Of a stretch of 39,170 nt of DNA, positions 32,294 through 39,170 are shown piece after piece. A model generated the notes under the pieces. It saw only the letters and a program-made list of their open reading frames with translations, ran no database searches and was not told the DNA's origin. Each line of letters begins with the position of its first letter. The stretch's first letter is position 1. A program made the translations under genes and the position numbers. The stretch covers positions 1 to 39,170 of the forward strand of contig CAYVAU010000006.1 in the NCBI GenBank assembly GCA_964448445.1, given 5' to 3'. This DNA comes from B73-G16 sp964448445. GTDB taxonomy: Bacteria > Desulfobacterota > B13-G15.

Positions 32294-33388
32294 CTATTCT
32301 GCTATCGGCAGGGCCAACCACTTCCTGGGTGGCTCGCACCTGCCGTTGTGCCGCACTTCAAAGTAGATCATGCCCTTTCCCTCCGGTCCGGGACCCGCTA
32401 GGGCGATGACCTCCCCTGACCTCACCTTCTCTCCCGGTCCCTTCAGCATCTTGCCCAACCGCGCGTAAACCGTGTGATATCCCATGCCGTGCTCTATTAT
32501 CATCAAATTCCCATAACCTTCAAACCACGAAGCAAATACCACCCTTCCATCGGCCACCGACCTGACCTCTGCCCCCCTCCTGCAGTAGATCGCCACCCCT
32601 TCGTAATGGGGAAGTCTGCCCAAGGTTCCCTCCACGGGGAAGGGAAACCTCCCCTTGAGCCTGCTTAAAATGGAGGGGGTCCCCTTTCCCCTCAGGTTCA
32701 CAATAAGTTCCTCGAGGGCCTTCTTGCGCCTCTCAAGCTGGGCTATCCTCTGCAGTTCCTTCCTCCTTTCCCGCCTCACCCTGGAGAGGAGGCGTTTGAC
32801 CTCGGAACGCTTCTTGACGAGCCCCTTGCGGAGGGATTGCAGTTTATAGGCCTCTCTGGCCAGTTGCTGTTGCAACTCGGTGAGTTCGTTGAGCCTTTCC
32901 CGATACCGGGACAGAAGGTCGCACAATTGCTCGAGGGTTTCCCTGTCCTTCTTCAGGATCTCCGAAAGGATCTTCGTCCTCATCAACATCTCGGCGTAGG
33001 AACTGCTACCGAGGATCAATGGAAAAAGGCCGCCCCGTTGAAGCTCAAGGAGGGCCACCAGGCGCCTGCTGACCTTCCCCTTGAGTTGCTCGATCTTCCC
33101 CTCAAGATTCCGCACCTCCCTTCGCAGGTCTTCGATTTGATCCTCAAGTTTTTCGTACCTGTCCTGAAGCACCCTCAGCTGCCCCTGGAGCCTCCCCGCC
33201 TCAGCCGAGACCTCCCTCAGCTTCCGGTAAAGGGTCCTTTCCTCCCTCTCCTTCTCCCTGGCTTCCCGTTTCAGGAGGCGCAGCTGTTGGCGGATACTCT
33301 CCAGGGTCTCCTTCGTCCCCCTGGAGAAAGTGGGAACCGAGGACAGCAGGATCGCCAGAAAGACCGCTATTGCCCTTGCTCCAGACAA
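32294..33388 (-). CDS. envC: EnvC-like murein hydrolase activator, degenerate LytM domain
   Basis: A 364-residue protein. A signal peptide (1-23) leads to a long coiled coil (about 25-235), the EnvC layout, and a C-terminal LytM/M23 domain (about 245-360). The zinc ligands of active M23 enzymes are replaced: HxGxD is read as YEGVA, YAHL as YARL, and the final HxH as YFEV. It is therefore probably an activator of amidases, as EnvC is, and not itself a hydrolase. The start is TTG 33388, with GGAGGG 8 bases upstream, overlapping ftsX by 22 bases. Its place after ftsEX matches the known FtsEX-EnvC partnership. Confidence 0.9.
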   Translation of the reverse strand: MSGARAIAVFLAILLSSVPTFSRGTKETLESIRQQLRLLKREAREKEREERTLYRKLREVSAEAGRLQGQLRVLQDRYEKLEDQIEDLRREVRNLEGKIEQLKGKVSRRLVALLELQRGGLFPLILGSSSYAEMLMRTKILSEILKKDRETLEQLCDLLSRYRERLNELTELQQQLAREAYKLQSLRKGLVKKRSEVKRLLSRVRRERRKELQRIAQLERRKKALEELIVNLRGKGTPSILSRLKGRFPFPVEGTLGRLPHYEGVAIYCRRGAEVRSVADGRVVFASWFEGYGNLMIIEHGMGYHTVYARLGKMLKGPGEKVRSGEVIALAGPGPEGKGMIYFEVRHNGRCEPPRKWLALPIAE

Positions 33389-34227
33389 GAGAGCAACCCT
33401 CCAAGGATCCCCGAGAGGATTCCCAGACCCAGCAGCATCAGGGTCGACCTTACCGAAAGGAACCTGACCTCCGGCAGGTAGGGTACAAGCCAGGGGGGCA
33501 TTTTCCCCTCTATGAGCCCGAAGAGGACCCCAGCCAGAAGGAGGGCCAGAAGCGCCCCCAAAAGTCCCTGTATGGCCCCCTCGATCACAAAGGGTGTGCG
33601 GATGAACCCCTCTGTGGCCCCCATGAGGCGCAGGATTTCTATTTCCTCTTTGCGCTCGTAAAAGACGAGCTTTAAGGTGTTGGCCGAAATGAGGAGGGTG
33701 ACACAGAAAAGTACCGCTCCCACGGCCCAGGTGGAGGCCTTAAGGAACTCCATGAGATCAAGGGCCCGCTTGAGCCAGCTGCCGCCGTACTGCACATCCC
33801 TGACCCCCTGGATGGCTTTCAAGCGCTGCGCCAAGGACCGAAGACCTTCAAGGGACAGGGGGGACTGGAGCTTCACCTCCACCGTGGGGGGGAAGAGTTC
33901 CTCCTGGAGGGGTTCGAGGCCGTCAAGAAGGCCTTCCATCTCCCTCAGGAATTGTTCCTTTACCTTTTCGGGGGGGAGATAATGGAGTTCTGCGATGCCC
34001 TCCGTTCCCCTTATTGCCTCCAAGACCTCTTCGATCTGTGATCCATCCAGCCCGGGTTCGAGATAACACACAATTTCCACCCCCCTCTGCCAGAGGCTCA
34101 ACATCCGCTGCAAATTCTCCACCGAAAGCAAAAAGAGCGAAAAGAGGCTGAAGGCCATCCCTATGGTCGCCAGCCCGAACAGATAAGGTCCCTTGCGGAC
34201 CTTCCTCAAATCCCTAAGGGCTCTCAT
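33367..34227 (-). CDS. ftsX: Cell division protein FtsX
   Basis: A 286-residue permease-like protein with four transmembrane helices (about 20-42, then three in the C-terminal half) and a large periplasmic loop after the first helix, the site that binds EnvC. The region FYERKEEIEILRLMGAT is the FtsX-family signature. The ATG at 34227 overlaps the end of ftsE by 14 bases; a longer frame to 34326 adds residues that are only a shadow of ftsE. FtsX passes the ATPase state of FtsE to the periplasmic activator. Confidence 0.93.
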   Translation of the reverse strand: MRALRDLRKVRKGPYLFGLATIGMAFSLFSLFLLSVENLQRMLSLWQRGVEIVCYLEPGLDGSQIEEVLEAIRGTEGIAELHYLPPEKVKEQFLREMEGLLDGLEPLQEELFPPTVEVKLQSPLSLEGLRSLAQRLKAIQGVRDVQYGGSWLKRALDLMEFLKASTWAVGAVLFCVTLLISANTLKLVFYERKEEIEILRLMGATEGFIRTPFVIEGAIQGLLGALLALLLAGVLFGLIEGKMPPWLVPYLPEVRFLSVRSTLMLLGLGILSGILGGLLSCLEQGQ

Positions 34228-34882
34228 CGGCCACAAGCCTTCCTTTCTGTAAAACCAGAGTCCTTTTGCGGTACCGGGAGACGATGGAGGTGTCGTGAGT
34301 GGCCACAATGAGGGTCGTTCCCGCAAGGTTTATCTTTTCGAAAAGGTCCATTACCTCCAAGGTAAGATCGGGATCCAGGTTTCCCGTCGGTTCATCGGCG
34401 ATGATCAGCGGGGGGTTGGAGACCAAGGCCCGGGCGATAGCCACCCTCTGCTGCTCCCCCCCTGAAAGTCTCTGGGGGAACTGTCCGAAAAGCCCCGGAT
34501 TGATTCCCACAAGCCTTAAGGCCTGCTCTATCCGCCTCCTCATCCGTTTCAAGGGGAAACCGGCTATCTCCAGGGGAAGGGCCACATTTTCAAAGACGGT
34601 CCGGTCCCTCACGAGCTTGAAGTCCTGAAAGACAAACCCCACCTTTCGGCGCAGGTAGGGGATCCTGGAGCGGGGCAGCCGGGTGATGTTGACGCCATCA
34701 AGCAGAATTTCGCCCCTGTCCGGTCTCTCCGCGAGGATTATGAGCTTCAACAAGGTGGTCTTTCCTGCCCCACTGGGGCCGGTCACAAACACAAATTCCC
34801 CCTTGTTGATCGAAAAGCTTATCCCCTCAAGGGCCCTCACCCCTCCCGGGTAGGTCTTCGATACCCCGAAGAACCGGACCAT
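34214..34882 (-). CDS. ftsE: Cell division ATP-binding protein FtsE
   Basis: A 222-residue ABC ATPase. Walker A GPSGAGKTT (about 35-43), Q-loop FQDFKL, signature LSGGEQQR, Walker B LIIADEPTGNLD and the H-loop ATHD are all present. FtsE works with FtsX in the inner membrane at the division site. The ATG (34882) directly abuts the stop of the M20 peptidase gene with no gap. Confidence 0.95.
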   Translation of the reverse strand: MVRFFGVSKTYPGGVRALEGISFSINKGEFVFVTGPSGAGKTTLLKLIILAERPDRGEILLDGVNITRLPRSRIPYLRRKVGFVFQDFKLVRDRTVFENVALPLEIAGFPLKRMRRRIEQALRLVGINPGLFGQFPQRLSGGEQQRVAIARALVSNPPLIIADEPTGNLDPDLTLEVMDLFEKINLAGTTLIVATHDTSIVSRYRKRTLVLQKGRLVADESP

Positions 34883-35962
34883 TCAGTCCGCCTCCATCTC
34901 CATCAGCTCTGCCAGCACAAGGGCCAATTGTACCACTTCCGCCAGCCGGACGCGTTCCCTCGGGGTATGGGCGAGGGCCAGATCCCCCAAGCCGAAGACC
35001 AGCGTTGGGATTCCCTTTTGTCTGAGGCTTGCGGCATCGGTCCAGGCGGGCATGCCCCAGGTTTTGGCTTCTTGTCCGGTAACCCGCCGAAAGGCCTCTT
35101 GGAGCTTTCTCAGAAGCCCTTCATCCCGTTGGTCCATCTCCCAGGGCGGTTCCAGATCCCGCAACCTTACGCTCCCTCCGTACTTCTCGAAGACTTCCCT
35201 CAGGGCATCGAAGACCTTCTGGGGATCCCGCCCCGGCGGGACGGGGAAGTCGGCCAGGGCCTCGCATTCCTCGGGGACCACCTGGGGATCGATCCCCCCG
35301 GTGATCTTTCCCAAGTTCGGACAAAGAGGGGGAAAGAGGGGATGTCCCCGGATGAGGAAGGGCAGTCGAGAGGCCTCCTCCCAGGCGCGAAAGAAGACCT
35401 CGATGGCATTTCTGCCCGATGAGGCCATCGCCCCATGGGCCGAAACCCCTCTTATCCTTATGGAGACCTCAACCGATCCGGCCTGGGCCACCCCTATCCT
35501 CATGCCTGTGGGCTCAAGGACCAACGCCTCCCGGACCCCCTCAGGAGGGGAGAAGGCCTTTGATCCCCTTCCCTCGCCCTCCTCATCGCAGAAAAGGGCA
35601 ACCGAGACAGGGGCTTGGGAAAGTTCTGAGGCGAGGATCAGGGCCGCTATCTGCCCCTTGGCATCTATGGCTCCCCTGCCCCATATTTCTCCTTCCACCT
35701 TTTGGGGTAAATGGGCGTGAGGATGGCCCCAGGCCGGTACTGTGTCAAGATGTGTGGCAAGGAGGACCCTTCCCTTTCCCCTCTGGGCGATGAGGTTCCC
35801 CGGGGCTTCTGGCACAGGCTGCAAGCGGAGCGAGAATCCCCTTTCTGGAAGTTCCCTCTGCAGCACTTGAAGGAGGCTTCCTTCCTTGCCGGTGGGGCTC
35901 TCCACCTCCAGGAGGGCCCCTAAGATCTCCCCTGCCCTTTTTTCAAGATCATCCTTATCCAT
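34883..35962 (-). CDS. M20 family metallopeptidase (ArgE/DapE/LysK-like deacylase)
   Basis: A 359-residue zinc peptidase-family protein. Metal and catalytic motifs: ATHLDTVP (about 69), GRGAIDAKGQIAA (about 95; the usual metal-bridging D is in IDAKG), FCDEEGEG (about 125) and a late histidine in LALAHTPRE. The lid domain is around 170-285. M20 members include ArgE, DapE and LysK; the short form with DEEG is compatible with an N-acyl amino acid deacylase of amino-acid synthesis, but the substrate is not settled. Its start overlaps the GNAT gene by 43 bases. Confidence 0.82.
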   Translation of the reverse strand: MDKDDLEKRAGEILGALLEVESPTGKEGSLLQVLQRELPERGFSLRLQPVPEAPGNLIAQRGKGRVLLATHLDTVPAWGHPHAHLPQKVEGEIWGRGAIDAKGQIAALILASELSQAPVSVALFCDEEGEGRGSKAFSPPEGVREALVLEPTGMRIGVAQAGSVEVSIRIRGVSAHGAMASSGRNAIEVFFRAWEEASRLPFLIRGHPLFPPLCPNLGKITGGIDPQVVPEECEALADFPVPPGRDPQKVFDALREVFEKYGGSVRLRDLEPPWEMDQRDEGLLRKLQEAFRRVTGQEAKTWGMPAWTDAASLRQKGIPTLVFGLGDLALAHTPRERVRLAEVVQLALVLAELMEMEAD

Positions 35963-36399
35963 TTCCCCATCTTCCCCACGGGTTTGAAGCCGTGACCCAT
36001 GTAGAATGCCTTTGCCCTTTCGTTTCCCTCACCCACCCATAGTCCGAAGACATCATGCTCCCTTCCGAGAAACTCCAAGGCCCATTCGAGGAGGGTCGAT
36101 CCTATGCCCTCTCCCTGCCTTTCGGGGACGACGACCAGTTCGTGGATCTCCCCCAGGGGGCCGAGGTCGCGATCCCACCAGTTCCTGCAGGAGGCCACAA
36201 AGCCCAGGACCTGCCCCTCCTCTTCGGCCACCAAGAACCCCTCGGGATCCGTACGGTAGAGCCAGTTGAGGTAACCCTTTATGTCGGAGGGTCTTCTGTA
36301 AGCATATTCCTCCAGGCCACGATAGGCCCTAGAGTATACCTCAACAAGTTTTGACCGCTTCTGCTTGAACCTATCGGGGGGTAGGGTGAGGATGGCCAT
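35920..36399 (-). CDS. GNAT family N-acetyltransferase
   Basis: A 159-residue acetyltransferase. The acetyl-CoA motif reads VVPERQGEGIGSTLLEWA (about 88-105), preceded by GEIHELVV and followed by NERAKAFYMGHGF, all typical of GNAT proteins. The substrate (protein N-terminus, small molecule or other) cannot be told. ATG 36399 is preferred; GTG 36417 would run into the start of the divergent gene. It is the first gene of the long minus-strand run. No Shine-Dalgarno is visible. Confidence 0.82.
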   Translation of the reverse strand: MAILTLPPDRFKQKRSKLVEVYSRAYRGLEEYAYRRPSDIKGYLNWLYRTDPEGFLVAEEEGQVLGFVASCRNWWDRDLGPLGEIHELVVVPERQGEGIGSTLLEWALEFLGREHDVFGLWVGEGNERAKAFYMGHGFKPVGKMGKWIRMILKKGQGRS

Positions 36400-36405
36400 C
36401 TGGTC

Positions 36406-36414
36406 TATATTATG
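36406..36414. promoter_or_regulatory. AT-rich -10-like island between divergent genes
   Basis: The only AT-rich stretch between the GNAT and rRNA methyltransferase genes. It reads TATTAT on the plus strand (36408-36413, 5 of 6) and CATAAT on the minus strand (36414-36409, 5 of 6). No clear -35 was found on either strand. It could serve one or both genes, and would put the minus-strand RNA start within a few bases of the GNAT ATG. Confidence 0.3.
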
Positions 36415-36432
36415 CACAAAAGGCCTGAGGGT

Positions 36433-37164
36433 ATGGAGGGATTCTGGGTCTACGGGCTGAACCCCGTGAGGGAGGCCTTAAGGGCAGGGGTTCCTGTGGG
36501 GAGGCTGCTTTTGGCCCGGCAGAAGGGAGTGGAGGAGATCCTTGAGCTTGCCGAAAGGAGGGGGGTGAGGGTGGAGGTGGTCGAACGTTCCGAACTCTCC
36601 TCCTTGCTTTCCGGGGTCCCCCATCAGGGGGTGGCCCTGTGGCTTGAGGCCTTCCCCTATGCGGACCTCGAGGACGTCCTTGAGGGGGAAGGGGAGCCTA
36701 TCATCGTGATCCTGGACGGAATCGAGGACCCGAGGAACCTGGGGGCCATCGTGAGGACGGCCGAGGCCTCAGGGGTCTGGGGTGTGATCATCCCCAAGAG
36801 GAGGGCTGTGGGGGTCACGGCTGTGGTGGCCAAGGCCTCCGCAGGGGCTGTCTTTCACCTCCCCATCGTCAGGGTGAGCAACATCGCCCAAACCATAAGG
36901 AAGCTCAAACAGAGGGGAATATGGTTTGTCGGGGCGGAGGCAGAGGCCAGGGAATCTATCTACGATCTCGATCTAAGGGGTCCCCTGGCCCTGGTCATAG
37001 GCAGTGAAGGCAGAGGAATTAGGCCCTTGGTCCGTAGGGAGTGCGATTTCCTGGTCTCCATACCTATGAAGGGGAGGATAAATTCTCTCAACGCCTCGGT
37101 CGCCGCAGCGGTGCTGATGTACGAGGTTTTGAGGCAGAGGGAGTTCTCCAATCCGGGACGTTGA
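36433..37164 (+). CDS. rlmB: 23S rRNA 2'-O-methyltransferase, TrmH/RlmB (SPOUT) family
   Basis: A 243-residue protein starting MEGFWVYGLNPVREAL, the substrate-binding L30-like domain (1-75), followed by the SPOUT methyltransferase domain with NLGAIVRTAEASGV, VIGSEGRG and the knot motif IPMKGRINSLNASVA. RlmB methylates G2251 of 23S rRNA in E. coli; sister proteins act on tRNA, so the exact target is inferred. ATG 36433 is preferred because ATG 36412 lies within the -10-like sequence; the earlier start would add seven residues. Its TGA overlaps the -35 of the next promoter. Confidence 0.88.
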   Translation: MEGFWVYGLNPVREALRAGVPVGRLLLARQKGVEEILELAERRGVRVEVVERSELSSLLSGVPHQGVALWLEAFPYADLEDVLEGEGEPIIVILDGIEDPRNLGAIVRTAEASGVWGVIIPKRRAVGVTAVVAKASAGAVFHLPIVRVSNIAQTIRKLKQRGIWFVGAEAEARESIYDLDLRGPLALVIGSEGRGIRPLVRRECDFLVSIPMKGRINSLNASVAAAVLMYEVLRQREFSNPGR

Positions 37165-37189
37165 CGCGGCTTTTGCTCGCTTCTAAAAT
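37161..37189 (+). promoter_or_regulatory. Sigma70-type promoter for the aminotransferase-serA unit
   Basis: TTGACG (37161-37166, 5 of 6) and TAAAAT (37184-37189, 5 of 6) are separated by the ideal 17 bases. The RNA would begin near 37196, giving a leader of about 30 bases that holds GGAGG at 37214-37218. The -35 includes the stop codon of the upstream methyltransferase gene. Confidence 0.65.
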
Positions 37190-37225
37190 TCGGATCTTGT
37201 GATTCTAAGGGAAGGAGGCCGGTCA

Positions 37226-38368
37226 ATGAAAAAGCGCCTTTTTTCTCCTGGACCCACACCGGTACCCGAGAGGGTGCTTTTGTCGATGGCTGAGCCCCTT
37301 TTCCACCACAGGGATCCCGCCTTCGAGGAGGTCTTTCGGGAGGTCAGGGAGGGGCTGAAGTACGTGTTTCAGACCGAACAAGATGTCCTGATCCTCGCCT
37401 CCTCAGGCACAGGGGCCATGGAAGCGGCGGTGGTCAACACCCTCTGTGGAGGGGATGCGGTGCTGGTGGTGAGGGGCGGGAAATTCGGGGAGCGCTGGGC
37501 GGAGATCTGCGAGGCTTACGGTCTCAGGGTCGTGCCGGTGGATGCGGTATGGGGGGAGGCCATCGATCCTGTATTGGTCCAGAGGACCCTTGAAGCCGAC
37601 CCGGAGATAAGGGCCGTGATGGTTCAAGCCTGTGAGACATCCACAGGGGTGCTCCATCCCATCAAGGAGCTCTGTGATATCGTGAGGGAAAGGGAAGATA
37701 CCATTATCATTGTGGATGCCATAAGTGCCCTTGGAGCCGTGGACCTGCCCATGGACCGGTGGGGGATCGATGTGATGGTGGCCGGTTCCCAGAAGGCCTT
37801 AATGCTCCCTCCGGGGTTGAGCTTTGTGGCCCTGAGCGAGAAGGCCTGGAGGTTCGCCAAGAGGTCCACTTTGCCCAAGTATTACTTCGACCTGCAGGCC
37901 GAGCTGCGAAGCCAGCAAAAGAACCAGACCCATTTTACCCCAGCGATCTCGCTGGTGGTGGGTTTAAGGGAGGCCTTGAGGATGATAAAGGAAGAGGGGC
38001 TTCAGAATGTCTTTAGGCGTCACGAGCTTTTGGCCCGCGCCGTTCAGGAGGCCGTCCGGGCGATGGGCCTCGAGCTCCTTTCTGACTCGCCGAGCCCGAC
38101 CCTTACGGCAATAAAGCTCCCCTCGGGGATAGACGGACAAGAACTCAAGAGGAGGCTTGAGGACCGTTACGGACTCATCGTGGCGGGGGGACAGGAGCAC
38201 TTGAAAGGGAGGATCATCAGGATAGCCCATATGGGCTACTTTGAGCCCTCCGATATCCTTCAGATCATCGCGGCCCTTGAGCTGGAACTGAAGGGGATGG
38301 GCTATCCCGTGGAACTGGGCAGGGGTGTCAGTGCCGCCCAGAGGGTCTTTGAGGAGGCTGGCCCATGA
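37226..38368 (+). CDS. Class V aminotransferase (serine-pyruvate / alanine-glyoxylate type; possible phosphoserine aminotransferase)
   Basis: A 380-residue PLP enzyme. It begins KKRLFSPGPTPVPERVL, then HHRDPAFEEV, SSGTGAMEAAV, VDAISALGAVD and the PLP lysine in VAGSQKALMLPPGL. These are features of the alanine-glyoxylate/serine-pyruvate aminotransferase group. It shares ATGA with serA, so the pair is translationally coupled. In some thermophiles an enzyme of this group next to serA serves as the phosphoserine aminotransferase; that role is likely here but inferred. ATG 37226 has GGAGG 7 bases upstream. Confidence 0.88.
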   Translation: MKKRLFSPGPTPVPERVLLSMAEPLFHHRDPAFEEVFREVREGLKYVFQTEQDVLILASSGTGAMEAAVVNTLCGGDAVLVVRGGKFGERWAEICEAYGLRVVPVDAVWGEAIDPVLVQRTLEADPEIRAVMVQACETSTGVLHPIKELCDIVREREDTIIIVDAISALGAVDLPMDRWGIDVMVAGSQKALMLPPGLSFVALSEKAWRFAKRSTLPKYYFDLQAELRSQQKNQTHFTPAISLVVGLREALRMIKEEGLQNVFRRHELLARAVQEAVRAMGLELLSDSPSPTLTAIKLPSGIDGQELKRRLEDRYGLIVAGGQEHLKGRIIRIAHMGYFEPSDILQIIAALELELKGMGYPVELGRGVSAAQRVFEEAGP

Positions 38369-39170
38369 AGGTCCTTGTTGCCGACAAGCTTCCCGAGGAA
38401 GGGCTGAGGATTCTCAAGGAGGCCGAAGGCATTGAGGTGGAAGTGAAAACCGGTCTTAAGCCCGAGGAGCTTTTGGCGATCATCGATCAGTATGAGGCCC
38501 TGATCGTGCGGTCAAGCACAAGGGTCACAAGGGAGGTCATCGAGAGGGGAAAGAGGTTGAGGGTGATAGGGAGGGCTGGGGCAGGGGTTGACAATATCGA
38601 TGTGGAGACTGCCACAAAAAAGGGCATCGTGGTGATGAATACCCCTGGGGGGAATGCCATGGCAGCAGCCGAACACACCCTGGGGTTGCTCTTTTCGATG
38701 GCCAGAAACATACCCCAGTCCTATGTTTCCTTAAAGGAGGGGAAGTGGGAGAGGGACCGCTTCACGGGGGTGGAACTCCACGGGAAGGTCTTGGGGATCA
38801 TAGGCCTTGGCAACATAGGCAGGATTGTGGCCGAGAAGGCCAAGGGATTGGGAATGCAGGTTCTGGCCTATGACCCCTATATCCCCAAGGAGGTGGCCGA
38901 AAAGAAGGGCATAGAACTGGTGGATTTTGATGATCTGCTTCAGAGGTCGGATATTGTCACCGTCCATGTCCCCAAAACCAGGGAGACCATAGGGATGATC
39001 AATCGAGAGGCCATCTCGAAGATGAAAGACGGGGTGATGATAATAAATTGCGCCAGGGGCGAGATCGTGGACGAGGAGGCACTGGCTGAGGCCTGCCGCT
39101 CGGGGAAGGTGCGTGCCGCGGCAGTGGATGTCTTCTCCCAGGAGCCCCCTCCCCCCGATCATCCCCTCCT
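38365..39170 (+). CDS. serA: D-3-phosphoglycerate dehydrogenase, N-terminal 268 residues (3' truncated by window)
   Basis: The frame starts at ATG 38365 (MKVLVADKLPEEGLRIL) and runs open off the right edge. It holds SSTRVTREVIE, GRAGAGVDNIDV, the NAD-binding loop GLGNIGRIVA, then VHVPKTRETIGMIN, NCARGEIVDE and AVDVFSQEPPP, all typical of SerA. It oxidises 3-phosphoglycerate to phosphohydroxypyruvate, the first step of serine synthesis. The catalytic histidine region and any ACT domain lie beyond the window. Confidence 0.95.
   Translation, partial: MKVLVADKLPEEGLRILKEAEGIEVEVKTGLKPEELLAIIDQYEALIVRSSTRVTREVIERGKRLRVIGRAGAGVDNIDVETATKKGIVVMNTPGGNAMAAAEHTLGLLFSMARNIPQSYVSLKEGKWERDRFTGVELHGKVLGIIGLGNIGRIVAEKAKGLGMQVLAYDPYIPKEVAEKKGIELVDFDDLLQRSDIVTVHVPKTRETIGMINREAISKMKDGVMIINCARGEIVDEEALAEACRSGKVRAAAVDVFSQEPPPPDHPL

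Noticed and set aside
33367..34326. Long start for ftsX at 34326
   Set aside because: The extra 33 residues are out-of-frame ftsE sequence with no FtsX similarity. ATG 34227 begins the conserved basic N-terminus before the first transmembrane helix.
36412..36432. ATG 36412 as the start of the rRNA methyltransferase
   Set aside because: It lies within the only -10-like sequence in the divergent gap, and ATG 36433 gives the family-typical N-terminus. It remains possible if the real promoter is elsewhere.
1..39170. Mobile elements, CRISPR arrays, phage genes, integrase or attachment sites
   Set aside because: No transposase- or integrase-like frames, no regular repeats and no terminal inverted repeats were seen. 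The tRNA-Trp 3' end has no partial duplicate visible nearby.

Overview
The window looks like a chromosomal piece of a Gram-negative bacterium with an LPS outer membrane: it carries lptD, lpxC and pal, plus the universal tuf-rpmG-trnW-secE-nusG-rplKAJL-rpoBC locus. Coding strands are purine-rich, G+C is clearly above 50 %, AGG is the favoured arginine codon, and genes abut or overlap almost everywhere. Together with ThyX in place of ThyA and an Mbh/Mrp-type cation antiporter module, this suggests a thermophilic, probably anaerobic member of the former Deltaproteobacteria (Desulfobacterota) or a relative. That placement is inference from gene content. No transposase, phage gene, CRISPR array or other mobile element was seen.

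Layout. 1-11634 (+): end of tuf, rpmG, tRNA-Trp, secE, nusG, rplK, rplA, rplJ, rplL, rpoB, rpoC. 11620-18573: short, alternating transcription units, namely pal-cpoB (-), a response-regulator/LpxC fusion (+), murI (-), fabG (+), a metallo-beta-lactamase-fold hydrolase (-), and thyX with a radical SAM HemN-like gene (+). 18578-36399 (-): an unbroken 21-gene run. In transcription order it is a GNAT acetyltransferase, M20 peptidase, ftsE, ftsX, an envC-like gene, ctpA, yibQ-like, accD, folC, lptD, then an 11-gene antiporter module (mrpE, F, G, mbhD-like, mbhE-like, mrpB, C, D, a second D-like gene, a small membrane protein, a third D-like gene). 36433-39170 (+): a 23S rRNA methyltransferase-like gene, then a class V aminotransferase and serA (cut by the window end), a likely serine-synthesis pair with its own promoter.

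How the genes fit together. The left part is transcription and translation machinery. The middle and right are dominated by envelope building: lipid A commitment (LpxC), LPS export (LptD), peptidoglycan precursor (MurI), septal amidase control (FtsEX-EnvC), periplasmic proteolysis (CtpA), outer-membrane tethering (Pal, CpoB) and fatty-acid synthesis (AccD, FabG). The antiporter module sits at the end of the envelope run.

Most unusual points: (1) a complete REC domain fused to a complete LpxC, both with their active-site residues; (2) an mbhA-H-like antiporter module with no hydrogenase genes, extended by two further MrpD-like subunits and a small unknown membrane protein; (3) several genes whose predicted -10 box lies so close to the start codon that the mRNA would be leaderless or nearly so; (4) all four convergent gene pairs overlap or lie 4 bp apart, leaving no room for ordinary intergenic terminators.
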